From Marivirga aurantiaca (GTDB lineage: Bacteria; Bacteroidota; Bacteroidia; Cytophagales; Cyclobacteriaceae): a DNA stretch of 64,000 nucleotides. Each line of letters opens with the position of its first letter. Within the stretch, counting starts at the first letter, position 1. The translations under genes were made by a program, and so were the position numbers. This document shows, in pieces, positions 53,364 to 63,336 of this stretch. A model generated the notes under the pieces. The model searched no databases. It was not told where the DNA came from and saw only the letters and a list, made by a program, of their open reading frames with translations. The DNA is taken from positions 1,240,001 to 1,304,000 of the forward strand of contig NZ_JAEQBW010000001.1 in assembly GCF_016679925.1 (NCBI RefSeq). Reading direction: 5' to 3'.

Positions 53364-56299
53364 TAACCAATAATCATATTTTTTGAGCGTAACAATTGTA
53401 CTGTATTCCTATAAACAATAGGATTTACCATATAAAGGTCATTCTGATGAAATAGGATACCATCTTCCATCATTTCCAAAACCAAAAACCTTACCTTTTG
53501 TATATCTATGGCCAGGACTTGTGCCACTTGGTCTTCACGAAGCCCGTCATGCATCACCAAAGAGAGTAATATAAATATTCTGTCTGTTTGCAGGGAAGTC
53601 AGAAAGCTTAAATCAGGTTTTTTAAAGTTCCTGATGACGATGCTTTGGCCACTTACGTCCCTGGTGGATAAAAGCCAGTACATAAGCGCCATACTAATAT
53701 TGCTTTTAGCAAAAGCATTTAATTCTTTAAAAAAGCGTTCTTTTAAATAAAGTTGTTTTTCCTTTTCATTCAATCGTCTATATTTTTTGTCTTGCAAATC
53801 TTTTCTGGATGCTTCAAATTCAATTTTAAAACCACTGATCCTGTTTCTTTTAATAATCAACTGGCTGATATTTTCGGCACTCATGGGAGCCAGCGGAATG
53901 TGGTAACTGAAAAAAGCACTCATTTTCAAGGATCTCTCAAGATAATTAAAAGTATAAACAGACATAGAAGCTATCCAAAAGATGTTTTTCTGGGTAGCCG
54001 TAATAATTTCAATTAAAGCAATAAGCGCGGTTTGACCATGCAAAACCCGCAGGAAAATGTTTTGCAAATCCTCCAGAATAATAATTTTCTTGTTCCCTTC
54101 ATTCAAGTGCGCGATAACAGATTGGCTATCTGCCAGGTTTTCATTTCCCAATAGTTCGGAAAAGGTAAGAAACAAGTCTTCTGTCTTCGGATTATTTCCG
54201 CTAAATGCATGGCGAATGGGTGTTTGATTGAACTTGATGGATTTAATCCCATAATTAATAAGAGAGGTAAGCCCGCTCCATTTTTCTCCGGTGAAAAGTA
54301 CGGATGCATATTTTCCTTTTTCCCAGGCCGCATAAGCTTTGGCTAAATGACGTAATTCATTTTCTCTTCCCTCAAATAAAACACTATCGTTAAGGGGCTC
54401 TATGGCGTATAAACGTTTGTAAATAATAGGCAATTGTTCAATGATGGTATTAGAATCACTCAGGAAATCTGAAACCGCCCTGTTAGGTTCAATGGATATG
54501 GTAGCAGAAAGGAATCTTCTACTAAACTGCTCCTGATAATATAGTGCTTTTCTGTAAAGCTTAATAGACAGACGCTTCCCTTCACTGTATAATTTATGAG
54601 CTTCATTGACCACCTTTTGAGTAATGACTTCTGATTTTTGTAAAGCTTTGGCTTTATTCAAACGGATACGTAAGGCCGATACGTTTTCATTCTCCTTTAA
54701 TTCCTGTAAATCAGAGATGAAAGCCGTGGTAGTTTTCTTTAACTCATTTTCACAAATAAGAATAATTTCTTTAAGGCGCTCATAGGCTTCGGCAGATTTG
54801 TTTTCTGCCCTTTGAAAACCATCACTGATAATTTTAAGAGCTTCAAGCTCATTCTGTTCTTTATCCAGTGCACCGGATGCAGTGCTTAGCATATAACTTA
54901 CCATTTCATCAATATCCCCCACTAAAACGAGCAGTTCATCCATTTTTTGGAAGATACTGCTCTTCAAAGCTTCCAGTTCATCGTTTAGCCTGGGCTCTAT
55001 CTCAAATGACAACAATTCAAAATTGGAGATTTGTAATAAATCACTATCTGCCAATGGTTCATTAAAACGATTGTTTTTAGTGACCACATATTGGTTGCCC
55101 ATTTGATTGATCCGCTCATTGATCTGGTATTCTAATCTGTCTATCTGGTTGAGCAGACTGTTTTGAGCAAGTGTTTCCTGCAATTTTTGGAGTAGACCCT
55201 GGTCCAATTGCTTTTTGGTTTGGTAATTGACCTGGGTGATTTTCTTGTGTAACTCCTCAATATCCTCATGTTTGTCATATTCAAAATTCGCATGTGCTTC
55301 TTTTAAAAACTGATCAATCCCCTTCAGGTAAGAATTATTTATTTTTTCGTTCCATGCATAAATGTTAGTCGTTAATTTGAATGTGCCGGATTGAATAAAT
55401 GCCTGTAAGGCAGAAAGTTCCAGCTCCGATCTCCAATCTTCATACAATGCATAGGCTGTATTTTCCCAATGATGATGATTTTTCTCCCATTTCTTATGAT
55501 ATTTAACTGCTTCCTTTTCCAGATTTTTAGGAGAAAGTTCCCTTCTTCTATATTCAATAGTTCCTGCCAGTTCGAAATCACGCGTAAATGCATCAATGCC
55601 TATTTCGTACCATTTATTTATTTGATGAGTGATTGTTTTTTCGAATTCAGGATTAAAGTAATCAATAGTAACATCTAGAATTTCATTATCTTGATATTCA
55701 TAATGCTTCTCAAAATCTTTAACCGACTCTAAGGCAATTAAATATTCTCTCTGAATCAGATTTTCCAATACCGTCATTTGAGGATAAAAAGCAATGATCA
55801 AATGCTTTTCAAATAACTTTTTATTACTGATTTCATGTTTCCAGTACCTTAGTAGTTTCTTCTTTTTTCTAAAAATATTTAAGAAAAAGAATGGCAAACG
55901 ACTTAAGTAGAAGAAAAAGGATTTGAAAATTTTCCGGATTTTCAGGAAAAAACCATCAGTTTTCAAAAGGCGGAAGCGCTCCTTTTTTTGTTGTTTTATA
56001 ATCACATCATGTAAAACAGCCAGGATTTCATGAGCTTTCTCAAAAAGTGCAGGATGTAGTTGATCAATACGCGTTTCAGTCGGCTTTTGGTGGAGAATGG
56101 ACTTAAGATGATGGAAAATTGCCTGTTTATTTTTATCCTTGACTGAGAAATCATCAGAATTCCCTAGTTCTTTCTTTTTAGAGAGAATAAAATCATACTG
56201 GTTTTGGACAAATTCTTTCTTTTGCTGAAGCTGATTTTGAAAATATTTTTGCAGGTATTGCCGCCACTCCCCTGCTTTTTCGTACTGCTGTTCTTTCAT
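53363..56299 (-). CDS. Very large coiled-coil protein with degenerate AAA/STAND ATPase domain
   Basis: 978 residues, no signal peptide. Residues 1-640 are predominantly helical and charged (for example FRLLKTDGFFLKIRKIFKSF, with an amphipathic or membrane-attaching hydrophobic run FFFYLSRLPFFFLNIFRKKK at about 130-150). Around 645-900 lies an ORC/AAA_16-like region: LFEGRENELRHLAKAYAAWE, then ASVLFTGEKWSGLTSLINYG where Walker A reads G-x4-G-L-T-S instead of G-x4-G-K-S/T, and Walker B-like KKIIILEDLQNIF. The tail (about 900-978) resembles a winged helix (LREDQVAQVLAIDIQKVRFL). Role unknown; it overlaps the MscS gene by one base. Confidence 0.72.
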   Translation of the reverse strand: MKEQQYEKAGEWRQYLQKYFQNQLQQKKEFVQNQYDFILSKKKELGNSDDFSVKDKNKQAIFHHLKSILHQKPTETRIDQLHPALFEKAHEILAVLHDVIIKQQKKERFRLLKTDGFFLKIRKIFKSFFFYLSRLPFFFLNIFRKKKKLLRYWKHEISNKKLFEKHLIIAFYPQMTVLENLIQREYLIALESVKDFEKHYEYQDNEILDVTIDYFNPEFEKTITHQINKWYEIGIDAFTRDFELAGTIEYRRRELSPKNLEKEAVKYHKKWEKNHHHWENTAYALYEDWRSELELSALQAFIQSGTFKLTTNIYAWNEKINNSYLKGIDQFLKEAHANFEYDKHEDIEELHKKITQVNYQTKKQLDQGLLQKLQETLAQNSLLNQIDRLEYQINERINQMGNQYVVTKNNRFNEPLADSDLLQISNFELLSFEIEPRLNDELEALKSSIFQKMDELLVLVGDIDEMVSYMLSTASGALDKEQNELEALKIISDGFQRAENKSAEAYERLKEIILICENELKKTTTAFISDLQELKENENVSALRIRLNKAKALQKSEVITQKVVNEAHKLYSEGKRLSIKLYRKALYYQEQFSRRFLSATISIEPNRAVSDFLSDSNTIIEQLPIIYKRLYAIEPLNDSVLFEGRENELRHLAKAYAAWEKGKYASVLFTGEKWSGLTSLINYGIKSIKFNQTPIRHAFSGNNPKTEDLFLTFSELLGNENLADSQSVIAHLNEGNKKIIILEDLQNIFLRVLHGQTALIALIEIITATQKNIFWIASMSVYTFNYLERSLKMSAFFSYHIPLAPMSAENISQLIIKRNRISGFKIEFEASRKDLQDKKYRRLNEKEKQLYLKERFFKELNAFAKSNISMALMYWLLSTRDVSGQSIVIRNFKKPDLSFLTSLQTDRIFILLSLVMHDGLREDQVAQVLAIDIQKVRFLVLEMMEDGILFHQNDLYMVNPIVYRNTVQLLRSKNMIIG

Positions 56300-56394
56300 T
56301 CTATGCGATCAGTTCTTGCTAATGTTATGCATTTTACCAATTATTCATGTCTGTTACAATTTTATGAGAATATTTAGATAGTATTAAGTAAAGG

Positions 56395-56480
56395 CAGGTC
56401 CGTACCGGCTTGTCTCCTACTGGTTATTACGATCATACAATTTCGGGCCAGCGAAATTCATAGTGAGCAATCCGATGGTT
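56395..56480. repeat. Intergenic palindromic repeat, diverged copy D
   Basis: Contains GGCAGGTCCGTACCGGCTTG, TGGTTATTACGATCATACAA and GTGAGCAATCCGATGGTTAT, recognisable against copies A to C but with many substitutions. Confidence 0.55.
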
Positions 56481-56674
56481 ATGAGCTACCTCCTATCAAT
56501 CAATTACTTTCCGAATTTTTTAGCCGCACAAGGTGTTCGCTATACTACTAACAACCACTTAAATCAATATTCCTTTAGCAACGAAAGCAGAAATATTTAA
56601 GTCATTGATAACCAGTTAATAAAAATATCAGAATCTTTATAATATTCCCAACAAAACGATTAATTATCTACGGT

Positions 56675-56710
56675 TTTGTTAATTCATGCCGTGAAATATT
56701 CTTACCTTTG
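56675..56710 (+). promoter_or_regulatory. Candidate promoter of the ABC-F gene
   Basis: TTTG at 56675-56678 and TACCTTTG at 56703-56710 (exact TAnnTTTG), 20 bp before the ATG at 56731. Spacing of 24 bp is slightly long. Confidence 0.55.
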
Positions 56711-56718
56711 CCCCCTGA

Positions 56719-58356
<1,638 letters not shown>

Positions 58357-58459
58357 ACATCAACCAACAAAATCTGTTTTATATTTAGCATGAAATGAGC
58401 ATAAATTTTAGAATCCTTAACATACCAACCGAGGATGAATAAAATTTATTGAATTCCAT

Positions 58460-59617
58460 ATGGCCGTTGACAATATACATATACACATGAATTTATTAAA
58501 GAAACTATTAAAAGGCCTGCTGATTTTGCTGGCCTTTTTTGTTATTGTATTTTATATGGTGAAATTTTTCCATACTCCTATCGGCAGAGCTCCTGAGAAG
58601 TCAGCCATGCAATCATCTGATTATTATCAGGATGGTGAATTTATAAATCCGGTACCTACTTCGAGTGCCGATTTCTCTCAGCTGCCTGAAATACTCAAAA
58701 GCTACTGGAACAGAAAAGCGGAGAAAAGACCCAATTCAGGATATATATTTGAGGAAACAGGAAAATCTAAATTAGAAGAAGATACAACAGGCAGCGTTTT
58801 TGTAAATTGGTTGGGACATGCAGCACTTTTACTTCAAAAAGAGGGTAAATATATCCTTACTGATCCTATGTTGAGTAAAAGAGCCTCTCCTTTTTCTTTC
58901 CTTGGTCCAAAAAGATACAACCCCTCACCTATCCCTACAGAGGATTTACCGGAATTGGAAGCAGTGATTATTTCTCATGACCACTATGACCATCTGGATT
59001 ATGAAACCATTGTGAAGTTAAAAGATAAAACCAAATTCTTTTATGTGCCCCTTGGCGTAGCGGCTTCACTGGTTTATTGGGGAGTGGCACCGGAGAAAAT
59101 CAAAGAATTTAACTGGTATGATAGCTTTCAACAGACTGATGATCTTAAAATTACAGCAACACCGGCCCGTCATTTTAGTGGTAGATTATTCAGTCGGAAC
59201 AATACTTTTTGGGCTTCATGGGTAATCAAATGGGGTGAGGAAAATATCTACTTTGGTGGTGATACGGGTATTTTTGACCGCTTCGCAGAAATAGATGAAA
59301 AATTTGGACCTTTTGATATCGCATTTATGCCTGTAGGTGCCTATAATGATGCATGGCACGATATCCATATGAATCCGGAAGAGGCAGTTGATGCTTTCCG
59401 GCAAATGAGAGCCGATAAGCTATATCCTATCCATTGGGGTACTTTTGATCTTGCATTACATAGTTGGTACGAGCCTATTCAAAAATTAACAGAAATGTCT
59501 GAAGAGAGAAATATTCCATTAACTAGCACACCTCAGGGACAATGGTTTTCTCTTGATGAATCTGGCTTTGATTTGAACTGGTGGAGAAAATATTCCACTA
59601 TCCTTAATTTAAAATGA
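58460..59617 (+). CDS. Metallo-beta-lactamase-fold hydrolase (NAPE-PLD/UlaG-like)
   Basis: 385 residues from the ATG at 58460; a second ATG at 58490 is possible. An N-terminal helix (LKGLLILLAFFVIVFYMVKF) anchors it to the membrane. The MBL metal sites are clear: HxHxDH as ISHDHYDHLDY, ARHFSGRLFSRN, FGGDTGIFDRF, and YPIHWGTFDLALHSW. The segment VNWLGHAALLLQKEGKYILT opens the fold. Family members hydrolyse phosphodiester or lactone bonds; substrate unknown. The start of truC overlaps its stop by 4 bp. Confidence 0.88.
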   Translation: MAVDNIHIHMNLLKKLLKGLLILLAFFVIVFYMVKFFHTPIGRAPEKSAMQSSDYYQDGEFINPVPTSSADFSQLPEILKSYWNRKAEKRPNSGYIFEETGKSKLEEDTTGSVFVNWLGHAALLLQKEGKYILTDPMLSKRASPFSFLGPKRYNPSPIPTEDLPELEAVIISHDHYDHLDYETIVKLKDKTKFFYVPLGVAASLVYWGVAPEKIKEFNWYDSFQQTDDLKITATPARHFSGRLFSRNNTFWASWVIKWGEENIYFGGDTGIFDRFAEIDEKFGPFDIAFMPVGAYNDAWHDIHMNPEEAVDAFRQMRADKLYPIHWGTFDLALHSWYEPIQKLTEMSEERNIPLTSTPQGQWFSLDESGFDLNWWRKYSTILNLK

Positions 59618-60306
59618 TAGAATCATTAGAAATTATTTATCGGGATGATACTATAGTTGCGGTGAACAAACCACACGGACTATTAGTACACAGAACCAAA
59701 ATGGCCAATGATGCAGATGAATTTGCTTTACAAATACTTCGGGATCAATTGGGACAAAAAGTTTATCCCGCGCACAGAATTGATCGAAAAACATCAGGTA
59801 TATTGCTATTTGCTTTAGACCCTGAAACGGAAAGGCAATTAAATGCACTCTTTGCCTCCCAGGCCATTAAAAAAGAGTACTGGGCTATTGTAAGAGGATA
59901 TATTCCTGAAGCCGGCACCATTGATTATACACTCAAAAAGGAAAATGGGAAAATGCAGGAAGCAGTCACCCATTTTAAGCGATTGGCCAGCACAGAGATT
60001 GATGTTCCTTTAGGAAAACACCTAACTTCACGCTATTCTTTGGTGGAAGTAAAGCCAGAAACGGGCAGGATGCACCAGATCAGAAAGCATTTGGCGCATA
60101 TTAATTATCCTATTATTGGTGACAGACCTCATGGCTGTAATAAACAGAACAAGCTTTTTAAAGAGAAATGGGAAATGGACAGAATGATGTTGCATGCTTT
60201 CAAAATGCAATTTAATCATCCTGTTGATGGAAAAGAGGTGATTATTGAAGCAAAGCTATCGGAAGATTTCCAAAGAACGCTGAAATTTCTTTCTTTTGAA
60301 GTATGA
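59614..60306 (+). CDS. truC: tRNA pseudouridine synthase TruC-like (RluA family)
   Basis: 230 residues. Starts with the RluA-family core (IIYRDDTIVAVNKPHGLLVH), catalytic HRIDRKTSGILLFAL (Asp of HRxD), KKEYWAIVRGYI and KPETGRMHQIRKHL. The lack of an S4 domain and the short length match TruC, which makes pseudouridine 65 in certain tRNAs; E. coli TruC is about 260 residues. Overlaps the preceding gene by ATGA. Ends at 60306. Confidence 0.88.
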   Translation: MIESLEIIYRDDTIVAVNKPHGLLVHRTKMANDADEFALQILRDQLGQKVYPAHRIDRKTSGILLFALDPETERQLNALFASQAIKKEYWAIVRGYIPEAGTIDYTLKKENGKMQEAVTHFKRLASTEIDVPLGKHLTSRYSLVEVKPETGRMHQIRKHLAHINYPIIGDRPHGCNKQNKLFKEKWEMDRMMLHAFKMQFNHPVDGKEVIIEAKLSEDFQRTLKFLSFEV

Positions 60307-60360
60307 TTAGCGGTAGTTTTAGAAGGTGTATGAGCTACTGATGTTGAATAAATAAATTTA

Positions 60361-60383
60361 AAGGTCTGTGAGTCACAGATCTT
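60361..60383. repeat. Short hairpin after truC
   Basis: AAGGTCTGTG-AGT-CACAGATCTT, ten-base arms with one wobble pair. It is similar in plan to the hairpin at 27376-27398. No T run follows, so termination is unlikely. Confidence 0.5.
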
Positions 60384-60398
60384 GGGTGATAATTAGTC

Positions 60399-60746
60399 AT
60401 GAGCAAGAAAAATAAAAAAGGCAGAGAGGGAATTGTTTATTCCACCAGCGATGAGTTTGAATATCAATATGATGAAGATCAGCAGCAGGAAACGCTTCCT
60501 CCGCAGCAACAAAATCTGAAAGTGCAGTTGGATAAAAAAGCCAGAGGTGGAAAGCAAGTAAGCCTGGTGACAGGTTTTATCGGAACCGAGGACGATCTAA
60601 AAGATTTAGGCAAACTCCTCAAGTCCAAATGTGGTGTCGGTGGAAGTGTAAAAGATGGTGAAATTCTGATCCAGGGAGATTTCAGGGATAAAATCATGGA
60701 AGTATTGCAAAAAGAAGGTTATAAGCCTAAGAAAATGGGAGGTTAA
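60399..60746 (+). CDS. SUI1/eIF1-like translation factor (YciH family)
   Basis: 115 residues. The SUI1 fold is in the C-terminal 75 residues: [40 protein letters not shown] and [16 protein letters not shown]. The N-terminal 40 residues are acidic and low-complexity. YciH-type proteins bind the 30S subunit and may tune start-codon choice. It stands alone after truC. Confidence 0.9.
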   Translation: MSKKNKKGREGIVYSTSDEFEYQYDEDQQQETLPPQQQNLKVQLDKKARGGKQVSLVTGFIGTEDDLKDLGKLLKSKCGVGGSVKDGEILIQGDFRDKIMEVLQKEGYKPKKMGG

Positions 60747-60846
60747 ACTTTTATGGCAATGAAATTATCCCTCCTTTAATCATGTTGTCTACTTGACTGA
60801 TCACTGAATGAAAACCTTGATATACGTATCATGCTTATTTATTTGA

Positions 60847-61341
60847 ATGATACAATTTTTTAATTTTCATAGAGACAAATACTGGTTCCGACTTAAGCGC
60901 TATGTAATGGGCATTCTAAAGTCGCATAAATCAGATAAAACAATTGCCTGGAGCTACTCTTTAGGTACTTTTGTAGCCATTCTGCCCACGCCCGGATTTA
61001 GTACGTTTATCGGTCTTGCATTAATCGCTGTATTTAAGCAACTCAACAAGATGGCAGTTCTATTGGCCATGATCATTTGGAATATTTTTACAGTAGTGCC
61101 TGTTTATTGGTTCAGTTTTAAAATTGGTCAGATGTTATCTATCACCAGTACAACCACCCTTTTCAGCAATGGTCTTGCCAATGAAATCCTACAATATTTA
61201 AAAGAATTTATGGTGGGTAATTTATTGATCACTATTCCGGTTTCCATCATTAGCTATTTTGTAGCAATGGTATTATTAAGAAAGTCCCGCCTCATGAGGG
61301 AGAAGAGAGCGATGGGAAAATTCAAAAGTGGAATAAGATAA
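60847..61341 (+). CDS. DUF2062 family membrane protein
   Basis: 164 residues. Contains the DUF2062 signature LGTFVAILPTPGFSTFIGLA with further helices (VLLAMIIWNIFTVVPVYWFS, NLLITIPVSIISYFVAMVL). Charged N- and C-termini. Function unknown; DUF2062 is often near glycosyltransferases, none of which are here. Confidence 0.83.
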   Translation: MIQFFNFHRDKYWFRLKRYVMGILKSHKSDKTIAWSYSLGTFVAILPTPGFSTFIGLALIAVFKQLNKMAVLLAMIIWNIFTVVPVYWFSFKIGQMLSITSTTTLFSNGLANEILQYLKEFMVGNLLITIPVSIISYFVAMVLLRKSRLMREKRAMGKFKSGIR

Positions 61342-61612
61342 AAATCTATTACAGCTTGCTAAAATAAACATCTCCAAAGTCTGCTTTACTGCCAATATGC
61401 ATAATGAAGAATATGAAAGGGCTGTTTTCATCTATGCATTACAATCCAAACTTAAGTCATTATAAATCACACAAAATACTGATTTATATCATCTTATATG
61501 ATAATTGTTTGACCGATATTTAAGTAAAGAATTTCTCAGAGAATATCTTATAGTTGCTTCTCAAAGAAAAACTTTTTTTAAAGTTATTGTTCACATTTAA
61601 ATTGTAGAAACC

Positions 61613-62458
61613 ATGATTAAGCGAATATTGGTCCCGATTGACTTCTCAGATTGCTCTTATAATGCACTGCGATATGCTACATTACTTGCTGAAAAACTAA
61701 GCGTCCAGGAAATGGTCATCCTGCATGCTTATTCAGCTCCACTGTCTTATGCTGATCTTAATATTTCTTACGACCTGACTTATACAGCCACTGCAATAGA
61801 AAATGAAATTGAGGCAGATTTTGATAAACTTGAGACAAAGGTACCTGAACTAAAAGGCATCAAATATAAAATGGTGAAGAGAGATGCATATCTTGATGAA
61901 GCAGTTCTTAAAGTGTGTCTGGCCCATCAAATTGATCTGATTGTGATGGGAACGCAGGGTGCCAGTGGTATAGATCAAGTAGTTCTTGGCACCAACACCC
62001 ATAGAATTATCAACGAGCAAATTTGCCCGGTTTTGGTAGTGCCTGAAAATGCAACATTCCACCCTATTAAAAACATTGCCTTGTCCAGTGACTATAAAGG
62101 AATAATGTCCGAACTTTTACATCCTCTTAAAGCCATCAGACACGCATTTGCTTCTGATGTACATGTAATTCACATTAGTGAAAAAAGTGTTTTGGAGAAA
62201 GAGAAGGCAGCAGAGGCAAAAAACCTGGAATTATACCTAAAGGATTTGCCTCACCAGTATCACTTTTTAGTGGCTGAGGATATAGAATTGGCTTTAGAGG
62301 ACTTTGCCAAAACCAATCATATAGAGCTACTGGTGGTTTATCCACGCAAAAAAGGCCTCTTCCAAAGAATTTTTGGAAAAAGTGAAAGTAAGTCAATTAT
62401 CTTTCATACCCGAATACCTTTGTTGGCTCTCTCCCCTTATAAGAAGACAAAGCATTAA
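61613..62458 (+). CDS. Universal stress protein (tandem Usp domains)
   Basis: 281 residues with two Usp domains. Domain 1: ILVPIDFSDCSYNALRYATL and the ATP motif MGTQGASGIDQVVLGT (G-2x-G-9x-G-T). Domain 2 (from about 145, NIALSSDYKGIMSELL) has no clear glycine motif. Similar in size to the protein at 4495-5322. The next genes on the other strand are a helical protein and a Crp/Fnr regulator; such groupings are seen in Bacteroidota and suggest an oxygen- or redox-related stress set. Confidence 0.9.
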   Translation: MIKRILVPIDFSDCSYNALRYATLLAEKLSVQEMVILHAYSAPLSYADLNISYDLTYTATAIENEIEADFDKLETKVPELKGIKYKMVKRDAYLDEAVLKVCLAHQIDLIVMGTQGASGIDQVVLGTNTHRIINEQICPVLVVPENATFHPIKNIALSSDYKGIMSELLHPLKAIRHAFASDVHVIHISEKSVLEKEKAAEAKNLELYLKDLPHQYHFLVAEDIELALEDFAKTNHIELLVVYPRKKGLFQRIFGKSESKSIIFHTRIPLLALSPYKKTKH

Positions 62459-62470
62459 CTCTTAGCGTGA

Positions 62471-62567
62471 GGTCAGACCAAAGGTCAGTACCGGGCTTGG
62501 CTTCCATTGGTTATTGCGAGCATGCTATTCCGTGTCAACGGAATTCATGTAAAGCAATCTGTTGGCT
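62471..62567. repeat. Intergenic palindromic repeat, copy C (97 bp)
   Basis: Same length and order as copy A: GGTCAGACC, TACCGGGCTT, TTATTGCGAGCATGCTATTC, AAGCAATCTGTTGGCT. About 8 differences by eye. Confidence 0.75.
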
Positions 62568-62761
62568 TTCTTTTCCGGGTTTTGCTAGGGGTTCAATCAG
62601 ACGGTTTGGAATTGTCCTGACCAAGGATAGCCAATTCCCTCTCTGCTTGCCCTCGTTCTGTCTCAAAAACGAGCATTTGTCATGTTGGCAAACATAGCTC
62701 AATTAGCAGAAAGTTTGTGAGGACACTAACTTTGGCGACTTGAGTGGTATCCTAAATAAAA

Positions 62762-62825
62762 GATAGGTATCGGGTACTACTTTATTAGCATTAACTTTTC
62801 CCTGTAGTACCCGATTTCGCCTATC
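62762..62825. repeat. Long inverted repeat
   Basis: Arms GATAGGTATCGGGTACTAC (62762-62780) and GTAGTACCCGA...CCTATC (62804-62825), interrupted by 23 bases. No T run. In the 390-bp gap between the universal stress gene and the next gene, in which no other gene is seen. Confidence 0.6.
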
Positions 62826-62848
62826 GTTGGACGGCTGGTTGATGAGCA

Positions 62849-63253
62849 TTATTGCACATGATAAAATCGTTCTATAGCTTTTTCCAGTCCTTTTGTTAGC
62901 GCCATTACCTTATGATGATACTCCTTATATTTCTCATGATTATGCTGGTAAACTAAATGATTATCTGCCTCACTTCTATGATCATCAATAATATCCTGAC
63001 CCAGACTGTTTCTTTCATTTTTATCCTTCAAAGCCAATTCGTGCTGATTGAGTCGGTTTCTGTGTTCAATGAGAGTTCTTAAATGATTCATAAGTAGAGC
63101 TTCATGGTACGTAAGCGCTTCATTAATGAAACCCAATATATTATCCAATACTTCAATCTCTTCTTCCCACAACCTTAAATCGCGGGACCACATTTGAAGA
63201 TCGGAATCCCATGACTGATACTCTTTCTGCATCATAAGCTGTTTAATATCCAT
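62849..63253 (-). CDS. Small helical protein, unknown
   Basis: 134 residues, no signal or membrane helix, wholly helical with coiled-coil content (YQSWDSDLQMWSRDLRLWEE, HLRTLIEHRNRLNQHELALK, HEKYKEYHHKVMALTKGLEK). No cysteine, many histidines in the C-terminal half. No known family recognised. It lies between a universal stress gene and a Crp/Fnr gene and is transcribed like the latter, 83 bp behind it. Confidence 0.6.
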   Translation of the reverse strand: MDIKQLMMQKEYQSWDSDLQMWSRDLRLWEEEIEVLDNILGFINEALTYHEALLMNHLRTLIEHRNRLNQHELALKDKNERNSLGQDIIDDHRSEADNHLVYQHNHEKYKEYHHKVMALTKGLEKAIERFYHVQ

Positions 63254-63336
63254 GTTATTAAGTTTTAACCAAATTTCTCCATTTTAGATCAATTAGCTGA
63301 TGATCTGTATCAAGTAGCCTAGTGATATTAATCAAA

